In this document: positions 36,516-50,400 of the stretch, piece after piece | Layout of the letters: each line of letters begins with the position of its first letter | How positions within the stretch are numbered: position 1 is the first letter of the stretch | NCBI RefSeq assembly: GCF_000499845.2 | Contig: NC_023758.2 | Location: forward strand, 44,623,524-44,687,523 | DNA length: 64,000 nt | Source: Phaseolus vulgaris | Taxonomy: Eukaryota > Streptophyta > Magnoliopsida > Fabales > Fabaceae | Direction: 5' to 3' | Position numbers and translations under genes: made by a program | The notes under the pieces: generated by a model | Database searches by the model: none | What the model was told of the DNA's origin: nothing | What the model saw: the letters and a program-made list of their open reading frames with translations, nothing else

Positions 36516-39501
36516 GGGGTGAGCTCCCAAGCATAGCTGTTACACAGAGGGAGACGGTTGAAAGAACTCTAAATACTGAATTTATTAGAGTTAAAAATTA
36601 GATTGAGTAAGCCGGACAAGGGGCCAAAAAGAAGAAGAAATATAAGTACAGAACAAAATAACCATGCACCTAGATTATTAGTCCTTGAGTTTTTCAGAGC
36701 CAATGATTGCAATACACATATTTTCACATCAAAACAATTTTCAGAAATGTTTGTCTAATATCTATGTAACAAGAGGGTAGGCATAAAACTAGAATTTGTA
36801 TGAAGTTGGTAAAGGGACAAAATGAAGAGAAAAAGAAGCATACTAGTTTAGCTTGCTAGGTAGCTGCACACAGCATGAACTGGAAAGGAGAGGGGCAGTT
36901 GAAGAAGGAAACTTTATTGTTGTCGCTGTGATGAGTGTCACAATCAAATGAGTTGAGTGCAAGGGACCCACGTGGCAACGAGCAATGGGACTGAAAAGGG
37001 AAACAACGAAAACTCCTTTTTTTTCATAAAAGAATACCAAACACATGAAGCAAAAGAATGAAAATAGTAGTAACAAAAATAACAAAGAAATGCAGAAGGA
37101 AGGAATATGAGAGGCATTTGGTTGAGTGTTGGTAGTGTGTGTGTGTGAGTGAGTGAGTGAGTGAGTGGTGGGAAGAGAATGAGAATCCCACTAAACAAGG
37201 ATTTCACTTTGTTGATAATAATCGCCTTCTTCATCACCCTTTACATATCTCTTTAACACAATTTGACCAGAAAAAAAAATGCTCCAACTCCAACTCCAAC
37301 GCATATATCTCATTCCCATCTTTATTTATTATGCCCAGCTGTGTTGTGGCACCAATGATCCTTCCACTAAAAATGATTTCATTATATTATTCTCCTGTTC
37401 CGTGACAGTGCCTCTTCATTTTTTTTAAAGGCAAAGAACCACTTTAGATTTTTAAAAGGTCCCATTAGTATTAATAATTAACCAAAATTCGTGGACCCTG
37501 GTGGGGGAATAGAAAGCCTCATAATAAAGTTCTAAGAAGGATAAGGAATTCTGGATAATTGTGGCTTCACCAGTGCACCACCATATATTGTTAGATAATC
37601 TCCACCATTTTCACACACTGTACTCAATTACATGCTCAACAAAATCTATAAATTGAATTCAGCTACCATCAAACTAGACTAAAGAATTAAACTAAAAGTT
37701 TAATTTTTTGGAGCAGCATCTAAAAACTTGCTAAAATTAGAGTCATTGTAAAGCAAGTTATAACTTTTTGTGGCACTTGCCTATGACTGTAGTGAAGTGG
37801 GATTGTGACACGTGTAATGTGGAAAGTGGTGGTGGCTTATAAAGATGGTTGACGTGGCAGTCAACGTTTGTAGGCACAATGATAGATGGTGTTACTGTTG
37901 AGAGTGGAAGAAATGAAGGTGAATGTGTGGGGTGTTGGATAATAAGAGAACAATCAACAACAACCAAAGTTGTACTTGTTTTCATTCAAATCCAAATGCT
38001 CACGTTTTCATTTCTTTTTTTAGGAAATAATATAGGTATAATTTCAATAATAACCAAATGCAAGAAATAAAGCCATTACATCTTTTTTTATTTCATTTTT
38101 CTGCTTGAAAGTTAAGTAAATACGTTTAAATTAAAATCTGAAGAAAAAAATAGTTTTACAAATGAAAAGAACAAAATATACTTTCTTTTCCAAAGAAGCT
38201 AATCAAAATGACTTTTAAAAATAAGTTGAGTTGTACTTTAGTGCTTTTATCTTTCTCATCATGTGGGACAAAGATACAGAACTTTTAGTTAAAGAGAAGT
38301 CTTAAATTGGAAATATCGAATAATTTACACTTCTTATTTTAAAATTATTTTTAAATAAAAAAACAACTAAATTTAAATATGTTTTAAGTATCCTCTATTC
38401 TCTTATGGTCCCAGAATGAATTCTATTCCCCGCGTTTAATGTTTTGTTACCTTCTGCATCAATGCATATCAATAACAAAAGAAAGAAAATTAAGTGGTTT
38501 AAAAGTTCTGTGAAATGGATAGAATATTGCTTTTATTTAATTTTGATTAATCTCTTAATATTAGATGATTAAGATGATGACACGTGTATGGTATTAATAA
38601 GATATTTTCATAATTAAAATAATAATGAGATTAATCTATTATGTAGAGATCATTAAAACGAGTTTTTTTCAACACACGGTTCTCTATACATACTCAATTG
38701 AAACAATAAAAAAAAGTCGAATTTCTGCTAACAAATCGAAGAGTGAATGAAAATGAGAACGAAATAAATGAATAAGTCTAAATTATTGGTTGTGAAACTT
38801 ATTTAATTTTATTATATTAAAATAAATTTAAAATTTATTTTTTAATTTAATATTAAAAATAGAGTTTATCACGAAAAATTATTAGATTAACCAAATCATT
38901 TAATAGTCATAAATATGTATTCTCACATATAAATTTGAATCACATGTAAATTGTTACGGTTAAATTATTTGTTAGAGTAAAGTTAAAATGTCGAAAACCT
39001 GTATTAATTATTTAATTACTATTAGGAAAAAAGCTATATCATTTTCTTAATCAGAAAAAAAGGTATATGATTAGTTTTCTTAGAAACAAATCTATATGAT
39101 TAACGACAATTGGTACGAGCCAAAGCAAATGAATCTTCTCAGTTACGATTTATAGAAATTATTGAATGGCTTTTTTACTTTGTGTATCCCATGCAAAGCA
39201 CTAAAGAAAGTAAAAATGAAGTTGACAATAGGAGAGATTGAGATTGATGTTAGTGCAATTAAGAAAGTAGAGTTAATGGGTAAAGATTCGATAAGGTCCA
39301 AATGAGTAAATATCTATTGTGAAGCACCCACTTGGAAACACAACATTATCCACATATATTTAATTAAGATTGTTGAGGGTGAAATCACATGCACTCCTCA
39401 AACCCCAAAGCAATGGAATAAGAGAGATTATTAGGAGCCACTAAAGAATAATATACATGAGTAGTAGTAAGTGTTTTTGTTGTTGTTGTTAATTTGGTGA
39501 T
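36516..39501. other. Kinase promoter region and intergenic DNA
   Basis: A CT-rich minus-strand stretch at 36880-37240 may hold the kinase transcription start. A (GT)n(GAGT)n simple repeat lies at 37135-37166. Nothing coding is recognised between 37250 and 39400. The last 100-150 bp before 39501 are probably the AMT2 3' untranslated region. Confidence 0.45.
37135..37166. repeat. Compound (GT)n/(GAGT)n microsatellite
   Basis: GT units pass directly into five GAGT units. Confidence 0.9.
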
Positions 39502-40428
39502 TTAGACCACTTGAGTGGCACCACTAGACACCATTCCATGGTGTGTGGTATCATCTTTGTAGATGGTAAGTTTTTCTCCATCGCCCCAGAGTGCATAAGC
39601 CTCTTCCCCATGAACTGCATCATCCCCAATGAGAAGCTCTTCCTCTGACATTCTAAGTGGAACTAAGAAGTTAATAAGCACACAAATAATTGAAGTGGCC
39701 ACAAGGTTCCACCCAATGATGAACAGAGCTCCTACAATTTGCTTAAGAATCTGGATTCCTCCAGGGCCTCCATAGATTCCTCCTTTGGAATTGGTGACAG
39801 GAAGAAAGAGTGTGCTTAGATGTGGCTCAGCAAATAGGCCAGTGAGTATTCCTCCAAGGAGGCCAGCCACAGCATGAGTGTGGAACACAGCAAGAGTGTC
39901 ATCAACCATTTGAAATATTTTCAACTTTTTTCCCAGCACCATCATGCTGAACCATGGGATACTTCCTGAAAGCACTCCCATCACTATGGCAGCCCATCCT
40001 TGAACCACACCTATTCATAATATCAAATCGTTAATTATGTGTTTATACTTCACATTTCGTTAAACTATTCACTTTATTCATGTTAAGTAATGACATATTT
40101 GATAACTCTGTGTAAGATTAAGTAATGACTTAGTAAAAGAAATTAAGTAATGATATATTTGATAACTCTGTGTAAGATTGACAATTGAAAAAAAAAATAT
40201 TAAAATAAATTAATTTTAAGATTTTATTAATTAAATTACAATTATAAATGATTATCTTTTAGTATATAATTTTCAAAATAATATTTTTTCAAAATTTAAT
40301 ATTTATAATCTAGAACAATTCATCGTTAATTTTCAATATATCAATACTATTATAAGATTAGTTGATAAAAAAGATCTAACTATTTTAAGTTTAAGTTTAC
40401 AAAATTGTAAGTTTGACATAGTAGTTAC

Positions 40429-40464
<36 letters not shown>

Positions 40465-43400
40465 ATAAGAACAAAATAATAAAAACTCATGCATAAAACA
40501 TATGTTTTGAAAGGCATTACATAAGTACATCTTTGCAAAAATTAAGGGAGATATAAAAAATTCTAAGTGACGTTTTTTTAAAACATCAAATTATTCTATC
40601 GAATTTTTTATATTCAGTTTACAATTATTTTTATACTTTTTATTAAATAATATAATTTATATTTTAATTAAATATCTTATTTTAATGTTTAATTATTAAA
40701 GGAAGTTGTAATATGGTTGTTTTTTCAAAAGAGTGTCAGAAATAATTGTGAAATTAATAGTTACCATCCCTTATAAAAAGATAGGATTTTAACTTTTCAC
40801 GTGTGACTTTTAAATGCAAGTAATAACATCAGTGTGTATTCAACTTTAAGTTTTGATTGACGAATAAGAAATTATATTAGTATTTTATATGAACCTAGTT
40901 TTGATACAATGAAAGGCATGCTGAAGTGTTTCATTATAATAATAACTTTTGCAATAACATATAATTGAGTTATTAACTATAAAATTAATTTTTATTTTGA
41001 GATGTCAGCTTATTATATATAAAATTTTATAGAAATATTTGATAACCTAAGTACTTTGATATTTTCAGAGTCAAATTTTCTTCTAGCAACTATTTATATT
41101 ATTATTTTAATAGTTTTTTTATATATTTTGTTACAAATTTTGTCATTATTATATATTTTTTATTAAAACTGTCACATCAATAATTATATAAGCGGGTGCC
41201 AAAATATATTTTCTAACCCAAGTCCTTAGCATTTTCAGTAGTATAATCCCGCTAATGTCGAATGTTTCATGCTTCCATATTTTTTTCTCATTAATGCGTG
41301 AAAAGCAACAAAATAGGAAGAAGGGGATGACAATGAATTAAAAGCATTTTAAAAAGTTTAAATCATTTCTTAATTCCTGAGTTATTTGATAATTTTAAAT
41401 AAACTGATAAATTATTTTTGTAATTAGATTCTCTAGAAGACTTGTGAAATAATTCTTAGATTAGTTTACCTGCAATAGTGCTATTACTTGTTTATTAAGC
41501 ATATTATTGGAATCCCAAAGTCAATAGTTAGGAATCTAAGCTGGTTTGATACTCAAAAAAAAATTTAAATTATAGAATGGTGATTTCTTGATTATTATTA
41601 TACTAATTGGAATTACGTTAAGGATGCTTTCTATATGGCGCGTTGAAGGACCATACACTCAATGGAAATTAATATCAGGATCTTATAAATAAACAATTAT
41701 TTATGTTTGAGAAAAAGACTTACCTCGTATAGGTTGAAAAATAAATTTAAAAATGTGACGTACCAGCTCCGGGAGTGATGCAAACAAGGCCTGTTATCAT
41801 GCCCTGAACGGCTCCAATAACTGAGGGCTTTTTGAAGAAAATAACGTCCAACCAGGTCCATACGAGGAGGCTGGTGGCGGCGCAAACGTTGGTGTTCAGC
41901 ACCGCTATCGATGAGTCCGTGTTCGCCGCGTAGGGATCTCCTCCGTTGAAACCCGCCCATCCCAACCATAGCAGCCCCGCACCTGCCAACATCAGTAACA
42001 CATTGTTTGGCGGGAACCTCTCTCTGTCCCTCTTCGATCTTGGCCCCACCTGTTCCATTTTCATTTTATTATTGCATTCTTTTTGTTGCCTTTCAGTTTC
42101 ATGTTTCGATCATTACCATTCACCAAGCCAAACTTCACGTTTGAATCAAATCAAATACATATATATTAATTACAGAACCCCACCATTATAAATGTTAACA
42201 AATTTTATTAGAAAGCGAGAGATTGAGAATATATAAAAAAAAAAATGTTTTATTATGTTGTAGATCCACGTCGATTAGAGATGAGAACATTTCATTGTAT
42301 ATAAATGAGTGTAAACTTCAACCTCATCAGTTGGTTTTATAGGGTTGAGTTAGACTTAAAGTTCACTTTGTAATATATCAAAAATTTAATTTTTTTTAAT
42401 AAGAACCATATTTTACATCAGTTAAGTCATCTAACTGATGTAATAACCTACCAGAACGATCCAGCCACAGGTTCCTCACAAAACTGGTTACCCACTCTTC
42501 ATGAAAAAAGAATCAATTTTTTTTAATAAAAATCAGGTATTACATCGGTTAGATGACTTAACTGATGTAAAAATCATATATTACATTGGTTAGATGACTT
42601 AATCGATGTAATAACCCTACCAGAACTGGTTATCCGGTCACATGTTCTTCACATATACTGACACGTGTGTTTGTAACTTTATGACACATTTTCTTTTTAT
42701 GAAAAAAAAAATCAATTTTTTTCAATATTTATCATATATTAGATCAGTTAAATGATTTAACCTATGTAATATGAGTCAGACTTAAAAAAAGTAAAAAAAA
42801 TACAAAACTAAAACTAATGAGTTGATGCAATGGAGTTAATGATATGCATGCATGCGCATGAGAGAAATGTAAGAAGTGAACTAACCCAATACGCTGCAGT
42901 GAAGCCAGCAATCCCAGAAGAGAGATGAATGACGTAACCGCCGGAGTAGTCGATGACGCCCCAGTGGAACAAGAAGCCTCCGCCCCACAAGCTGAAGGCG
43001 CCGATGGTGTAAGAGAAAGTGAGCCAGAGCGGCACGAACATCATCCAGGCCTTGAAGTTCATCCGAGCCAGAACGGAGCCAGCCAAGATCACAAGAGCAA
43101 TGGCCGCGAACACGCACTGGAACCAGACCATAGTAGCCATGGGGTAAAAGGGTTCGATCTCCGCCGTCTCCAACTCGCCGTTACTGAAGTAGTGCGGCGT
43201 GGCGGGGAGGCCCGCCTGCTTTATGAGAAACCTCTGGCCCAGCGCCGGCCCAGCCTTGCCCCAAAACGGCAGCAGCTTCTCCCCGAAGGACATCTTGTAG
43301 GCCCAGGTGACCCAGCAGATGACAACCGCCGCAAAAGCGTAGAGAGCCATGAAGGCAGAGTTGACGGCCCATTTCTTTTTGACGATGCTTCCGTAGAGAA

Positions 43401-43548
43401 TGACGAGGCCCGGCATGCTTTGGATCCCCACCAGCGTGGCTGACACCATTTGCCATGCGTTGTCTCCTTTGTTCAACCAATCCGGCACCGCCAGGCTTGT
43501 CCATGCTTCGTATGCTACTGCCGACGCATTCACCGGAGGACTTCCCAT
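39502..43548 (-). CDS. AMT2: Ammonium transporter, AMT2 type
   Basis: This is a plasma-membrane ammonium transporter of the AMT/MEP/Rh superfamily, in the plant AMT2 (MEP-like) branch. It has three exons: 43548-42886, 42049-41764 and 40010-39502, giving 485 residues, the usual length. The start is the first ATG (MGSPPVNAS); an open frame runs upstream without another ATG. Family marks: [12 protein letters not shown] near 22, [20 protein letters not shown], and the signature [13 protein letters not shown] at 200-212 with pore His208. Further on are [32 protein letters not shown] and [19 protein letters not shown] with the second pore His near 362. The tail [19 protein letters not shown] is the conserved cytosolic regulatory tail. 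About 11 membrane segments are expected. In legumes AMT2 members serve nodules, arbuscular mycorrhiza and ammonium retrieval. AMT1 is excluded by the presence of introns and by the sequence. A TATA box lies about 60 bp upstream of the ATG. Confidence 0.97.
40083..40180. repeat. Local duplication in AMT2 intron 2
   Basis: A ~37-bp segment, TTAAGTAATGA followed by TATTTGATAACTCTGTGTAA, occurs twice in direct orientation with a short spacer. Confidence 0.85.
40433..40458. repeat. (AT)n microsatellite in AMT2 intron 2
   Basis: About thirteen AT units. Confidence 0.9.
42295..42775. repeat. Repeat cluster with palindromic units in AMT2 intron 1
   Basis: At 42300-42362 lies a reverse copy of the AACTCAACCCTATAAAACC repeat found elsewhere in the window. 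From 42400 on, several arms of a palindrome, TTACATCGGTTAGATGACTT next to AACTGATGTAA, recur at about 42414-42442, 42540-42570, 42580-42613 and, decayed, 42735-42772. Between them are two copies of TAACCTACCAGAAC. This resembles the subterminal repeat arrays of DNA transposons (CACTA-like elements), but I see no clear element ends. Confidence 0.6.
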
Positions 43549-43608
43549 CTCCACCACCGCTTTATTTCTCAATGCCACTTTTTCATTTCTTATTTATCTC
43601 TGCCCAAA

Positions 43609-43618
43609 CTTATATACT
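43609..43618 (-). promoter_or_regulatory. TATA box of AMT2
   Basis: AGTATATAAG on the minus strand is followed by GTTTGGGCAGAG and about 60 bp later the AMT2 ATG. The leader would be roughly 35 nt. Confidence 0.7.
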
Positions 43619-43619
43619 G

Positions 43620-45680
43620 TGGGACTCATTTTCTCATCATGAATCTATTTTTTATTATAATATTTTAAATACTATACTTATGTGTGTATTATTTAAGAAA
43701 AATAAAATTCTGGTCCCAAGAATATTGAAGAATATACCAATGGTGAGAGAAAAAGTTGACAATTGGAGGGATACGTTGCTGGCAACGGTGCAGGTTGTCG
43801 TATTAGCCACCTTGGCGTGAAGATGTTTGGTTGAGACAAATAAAATGTAAAAGATGAGTGCAAGAATATACTGTTGAAAATAAAATAAGATAAAAGGATA
43901 TTTGTGTTATTATTGTAATGCAAGATAAATAAAAACTTAAAATCATTATGAAAACTACATAATCACTTAGTGAATAATATATTTTAAATCAAACATTTAT
44001 TAGACAACAACAAGTTAGAAAAGACCAAGCATTAAACCAAAATAGCCTTTATCATGAGGTTTTGGCATACCCGTTTTCGTGCGTCTTTTCTGAAACGGTT
44101 CATTGTATTTATATATTTATATATCGTGTAATTACTTTTTTATTATTTATTTAGTTTAGTGTCATTGTTTATAAAATGTTAGAATTAAGTTTCTCACCAG
44201 TAATCATTATTAATCTAATTTACAGATAAATCATTAATAAATAAACATTAACCATTTTCATTTGCGTATAACATAATTTATAATTAAAGTATGGTGACAA
44301 TTTATAAAATTAAGAACGTGAATTTTAGATAACACTAGATCACTTGATATAGAGAATATAACTCTATTTTATAAAAATGGTTTAGTTGAACTAGATATCT
44401 TTTAAGGAAATTTAAAATCTATTATGAATATTAGAAAAGATGTTGAATCTCAAAAGAAAGACGGTAAATTTGAAACTCTTTTACAATAGTATGTACTATA
44501 TTAATAAAGGATCAAATAAATAAGTAATATGATTCAAAAAGATTTTTTTTTTTATGATTTTAATCATCAAGATTTATTTATTTATTTTGACAAAATTTCT
44601 CACAGTGCTTCCTTCTTTCTTTCTTTTTTTTCTTTCTAGAATATCTTCGATTCCGTAGATAAGGCAGTGGGAAGCTGTAATAAAATTTCTAGAATTTTTT
44701 AATTAGTTTTTTACATACATTAATCATGTTGAGTTCGAAATTAGAATAAGTCAACGGGGCTTCCTTCTTAAATCAGGAATGATTAAGAAAAAAATAACAT
44801 GTTATATTATTGACCAGAATTGTTTATTTTCTGTTACGTTTTTTTTATACAGTGCATTAGCGTGATTTTAAAAATCAATGACTACATATTAACAGTATAT
44901 ATAAAATAGTTTTGCATTAAGAAAATTAAGTTAATAATTATAAATATATCATATATATAATAGTTGGTAATAGATGATTGAATAAAATTATTTTACACTA
45001 TCAATCCACATATATATATATATATAGTATCTTTTCTGTAGTTAAAATATGGATATATAAATATATACTAACGAGAAAGAAAATATAGATTGAAATTTGA
45101 AAATACTAAATATCTAGGTGGCAGTAAAAGATTATTGTAGAATATTTTAGATCTTCCTTGGAAAATGAAGTGGAATCCCATTACGTATGTTCCAGGTTAT
45201 TCCACCCTTTCAAACATGAATATTCCTAAGCTCTAAACAAACCCGAAGACAATAAATAAATAAAAATAAACTCATAACCACATGTGATGTTAGTTTAATT
45301 ACCAAAATCTCAGCAGCAAATAACGCTGCCAGCTACCCTGGATCAAGGTTTACCATTTTTTTTTCTTTATTTGTTAAAATCATGAATCAGCCATGTTAAT
45401 CCATAATTTGGGGAAGCTATTGTTAAAAAAATGTATGTAAATGCCATTCTTTGATGCTATAATAAATCAACTCCAATATAATTTATGGAATTAAGTTTGA
45501 AACCCACTATTAAAATTTTCCTAACCTAATTCACAAGACAAAATTATCACATAAATAAGTTCAAATTGTACCTTACAATCTTTTGTTTTTCTAATTCGCG
45601 ACCACCTTATTATCTCAATTATTATTTATTAAAAAATACTATCTCAACATTTTTTTTAAGAAATAGAAATTAACTTAAAT
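43620..45680. other. AMT2 upstream region and AT-rich intergenic DNA
   Basis: No gene is recognised. An (AT)n run lies at about 45010-45027. Confidence 0.5.
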
Positions 45681-45693
45681 AAAAAAAATAAAA
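45681..45693 (-). terminator. RNA polymerase III terminator of tRNA-His
   Basis: Four nt after the tRNA 3' end the minus strand has TTTT (45693-45690), then after one A a run of eight T (45688-45681), a standard Pol III stop with back-up. Confidence 0.85.
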
Positions 45694-45697
45694 CAAT

Positions 45698-45769
45698 TGT
45701 GGCTGCTGGGATTCGAGCCCAGGTCTCCACGGCCACAACGTGGAATTCTTACCACTAAACTACAGCCAC
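45698..45769 (-). tRNA. tRNA-His(GUG): tRNA-His (anticodon GTG), nuclear
   Basis: This 72-nt gene folds as a full cloverleaf. The acceptor arm GTGGCTG pairs perfectly with CAGCCAC. The D arm contains GTTTAGTGGTAAG, and the anticodon stem CCACG/CGTGG encloses TTGTGGC with anticodon GTG. The T arm is CTGGG, TTCGAAT-type loop, CCCAG (GCTCGAATCCCAG). The discriminator base is A, as in eukaryotic cytosolic tRNA-His, whereas bacterial, plastid and plant mitochondrial versions carry C. It is therefore a nuclear gene and not an organelle insertion. There is no intron and no encoded CCA; the extra 5' G is added after transcription in eukaryotes. Confidence 0.97.
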
Positions 45770-47458
45770 ATGATGTGATGACTTAGTGTTGTTTAATTAA
45801 ATAATTAATTCTGTCTTGTTATTTCTATTTAATATAGGGTTCACTTTCCTCAGAATTTAGATATTTTTGTTCAGCATCTTCTTTTAAAATACTTCAATAT
45901 TTTTAAAAAATTAATTAATTAATTAATGTACAGGAACATGCTTTGTTTTGTATAGATTTATTGATCCAAGTATTAAAATTATTGTTATATTACATCTGAT
46001 CACTTCTAAATAAAAAACGTACTTCAACGTGTACTAATAAGTTCCTTGTATATTAAGCATGTGTTTATAAACTTAGGTCAAATTTTAAAAATACAGAAAA
46101 ACATATATAATAAAATATCACCATTGCCAAATAAGTAGAGAAAAGAAAAGAAAAAAGTGTTCTTACAAGTTATGTAAAATTAAAAGATACAAACAAAAAG
46201 TTAATAGCCTTATCTGGTAAACTTTTAAACAATAAAACTTAAGTTAAGTAAATGTTTAGATGACTTAATAAATTGTTCAGTCTTTTATATAATAATTATA
46301 CTATTTTATTTGCAAGTTTATTATAAAATTAATTTGTTAACTTAGAGAAACTTTAAAAATACAAATATAAACTGATACATATTTAAGAAAAATTAATCAT
46401 TATTAGACAATGGTAACTTGAGCATACCATGAAAGAAAAATTATGTTCAGAAACGAGTTCATTATCAATAATGGGAATTTAATTATACTGAATAAAAATT
46501 TGAAAACTTAACTTAAAAAATTTTAAATCGAAAGTCATGCTTTTAATGTATATTATTAAGAATGTAAATCCTAAAAATTATATGATTGGAAAGAATTTGT
46601 GGTATAACTGTTTTAAGTCATAAATAATACAATTATCAGTGCAAACATTTTTAACATTTTCATTTAAGTATGAATGATCATATACAATGAAACAAGTAAC
46701 TTCTGTAATAATTATTTTAAAATTTACTTAAAAGTAATCTTTATTTTTTTAATCAACCTCATACTTAAAGCCCATCACTTCAAATTGAGTAGTTTAACTT
46801 AATGAGTCAAAAATGTTAAATATATAATTAGTTGAGTGATTTCAATATAATTAATTATAAAAGAATATCCTTTAAATTATAAATATCATAAAGACAGAAC
46901 AATCTATTCAGTGCTTAAATTTATTATGTTTTCTCATTATCAATTACACAATTATATGGAATTACCAAAAAATACAAAATACATTTCCATTGTTGGTTGG
47001 ATTAGATGCAATTGCATAGCTTCAGTTCTAATGACATAGCTGCCAATTACACAATTTAAGATTATCTACTCTAAAACATAGGATTTACTTAAAAAAATTG
47101 AAGTGATATATATACTACCAATAATACACTAAATATTTGAAAGTTGAAACTACAATGATCCATATACATTGATTAGCTTCCTCAACCTACTAATCACCAG
47201 AACAGTGAAATATTCTTCATTTTAAAAAAATTGATTAGAAGTAAAAAGACAGGCTGGTGTGGAAGGAACCAACCAAATCATTGGTGGAATACAGGAGGAA
47301 CAAAAAAAGGAAGGAAGCATGGCCATAGAATAGAACCATTTTAAATTTTTAGATGATGCTACTGAAGCTTTCATTTCACTTAGAAGGAATATGAAAAATA
47401 TAGATGCTGTATCTTTGAACAATGGAAGGATTGCACAGGAAAAATCTACCTCCACCTG
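45770..47458. other. AT-rich intergenic DNA
   Basis: No coding or RNA gene is seen. The last 150-250 bp before 47459 are likely the NIPA 3' untranslated region. Confidence 0.5.
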
Positions 47459-50400
47459 TCACTTGAAATGGTCTTGCCGTACAACTGTAATCAAATTAAA
47501 GGGTGGTGATGATGCATCCTCCTCTTTCTGTTTCCAGGGTTCGCCGTTGCCTTGGATGTACCATGACACTTTTGGAGACAACGGTGTATATAAATCTGTA
47601 TATGGAGAAAATTCAGAAAATCTATGTCTGTTGGAAAACAGCATTTGTTACCTCATTTTTAAAGATTTTGGTATGAACAAAGGCTACAGTATTATTCCAG
47701 TGTGCAGTTCATAAAATTCTTCGGTGAATTTAAGAGAAATGTCCATATTTTCTAGGGTGTTTCTGGGCCCTAACATTTGTTTCAGGATATGATATGATTG
47801 TAGTATGTGATTTATCTTTGGTGCTCTTTGATATCAACTTCAAAAGGAATTTCTACACTTCAAACGCAATGAAACTCAGCTGCTTAGTTGTATTTTTGAG
47901 CCAATTTAACCCACTGTTCTCTAATTGTTTTTCTTCTAGGGAAGATTTCCCACCCTCTCCCTACTTGTACTCTCCCTTCCCTCTTTCTAATAATGCATTC
48001 TTCATTTATCCTTCAACCAGAAAAAGAAATGCATTTCCCTAAGCTATGTAAAACCTACAGAAACACTCCCCTCCTTTATAGTTTAAGATATCAATTGATC
48101 TCTATCATTCTTAATTTCTTCGTATAGATGACATCATCCTTAAGCATTTTCCATTCGCTGAATCCCTTCCATGCAAATATTTGTCGAGTACGTAGAAGTG
48201 TAAATATAATCAATTCTTCTCTGCTATCTAAATTTCAATTCAGTTTTAGCCTATAACGTAATAACTCTATATTACAGGTCCAGTAAAGATGGAAACCCTT
48301 TATTGCAACATATACTGAAGAGTTTTTATCATCAAAGTCCTCCACCATAAAGTGCACGAGGTATTACCTGTAAGGATTGGAGAATCTGGCTCTTTTGTAC
48401 TGTGCAAAATAGTCGTTCCAGATAAAATAGTGATTAAACCACATAGCTCTGACACAATACTGCTTATACTTTGACCAGAATAGTCCTAAAACAAGAGGCA
48501 GGATTATAAAAAATACTTGAACCATGAAATGTCTCCTTCCACATGCAAACTTAAAAGTTTGTTTCTGAAAAGTACCAACCTTAAACATAATTGCACTGGC
48601 CAATATTGTAAAAGCTGTGAACAATGCATAATAGATCGGAGAAACAACTGCTGTGTTAAAATTATCCAAAGCCTGAAACCACGAAAGAGTTGAAAATATT
48701 AAAAAGACAGGATTGAAGAATAAATAACAAGGAATGATGACAAAAAAAGGAACAGAACTCAAAATGCGAGTGGTAGTCTTCAGCTCAAGCATCACATGGA
48801 CGTTATTTGGACAAGGGATTTACATCTCAAACTTCTAAATTACTTCACATCCTTCAAACAACTATCAAAAGTTGGATAAAAGATTTAATTTAGGGAAAAA
48901 AAATCAATGGACTTACGGAGTTGAAAGAATTTCAAGGAAACACAATACAAGAATGATTATGGTTAGTGAATCAAACAAAAAGAAAGTGGACACTAAGCCA
49001 AGAAAAGTATGACCACAAAGCCTACAACCTAAAATAATTCCTCATACTAAAATAATCAGATGATACACGTGATAGGAAGCAACATGAGCAAGATCTTTTC
49101 TTCTAAAGGAAAGATAAAAATCTAATTTCATTTCGTTTTGGACGTCAAAATTTTATTGAAATACTCAATAGAAAAATTAAAAAATGAATAAGCAGTGTGG
49201 GCATATGCACAGTATTAACCACAGTATTACTCAAAGCTAATCTCAAGTTCTTAACTTTAGTTAATGAAAAACAATTCTGCCCCCAATTGAAAATTACCTG
49301 AACCATGGTTATTGGAATTGTATGATTCAATACAATTTAGCAAGTCATTCATATCATGTAATAAACCATAAATGGTTTTCAAACATGCAAGGCATGCATG
49401 AAATGGTTTTATTATGTATCACTGATAAAATTCACACAATTTAATCTGTTAATCTTCTCTCTTTTTTCATTTTTCACTTTTCTTTCGTCAATTTTCTTCA
49501 AGGAAATTGAAAAGTAAAATAAGCTTGTTGAAGAAAAGAAATTGAAGGAGCACTAAAAGGTATATCCTATTTGATGATTTCATTAATGTGTTTTTTTCTG
49601 AAAAAGGACTTCACAGAGTCACTCACTCACTCTATGCATCCTATTTAGTTGGCTGGTCCCTCTACTTTCATTCTATAAAACAAAGGCTTACTTAGGCTAA
49701 CTATTGCTTATCTTATGTTCTAAGCTCTGACCGATGGCATGTGATTGTGATTTTGTTTTGTTTTATTGTTAAGCTGTTTATGTCATTTCCTAGTTCAATA
49801 TCAACACATACCATTCATAAGATATATTAGGAGCTATTTTTTTCATCGTGCCCCCAAATTATATGATTCAAAGAGTTATTTATTAGTTATGACAAAATAT
49901 TAACTTGACAATTCATGATTTGAATCACTACTAGATAACCTTGACCTGCACTACAGTCACATATACGCAATAATTGATTACAAACCAAACTATTTATTTG
50001 CACATTGAAATACGCAAGTTACAATACTGACTGCGAAGCTGGGAAAATGAGGAAGAACAATAAGAAAGTAGACGGCAAATTTTGATAGGTTTTCTACATT
50101 TAGTAATTATATTACAACAATCAAAATTACAAGTCTAGCTAGAGATCAACTAAGTGGTGGGATGATCAGGTTCAAAGATTGCATTACGAAAAATGCATTG
50201 TCACTTTCAAACCAGTCAATTAGTAGAAAAAAGTTGAATATAAAAATATAAGGTAAGATTGCAACAATAGGATAGAAGATGATAACTGAAGCTCACTTTT
50301 GAAACAGCCGTGATACTTGTCTTAGATTTCAACAAAATCTTGGTTAGATTAGAGGATAACAACGTACAAATATGTAGAAAAATGCATTATGGCAAAGAAA

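Noticed and set aside
42925..43443. Plus-strand ORF of 172 codons
   Set aside because: Antisense shadow of AMT2 exon 1, open only because that exon is GC-rich.
45698..45769. Organelle-derived tRNA-His fragment
   Set aside because: Discriminator base A, Pol III T-run terminator and lack of flanking organelle sequence point to a true nuclear gene.
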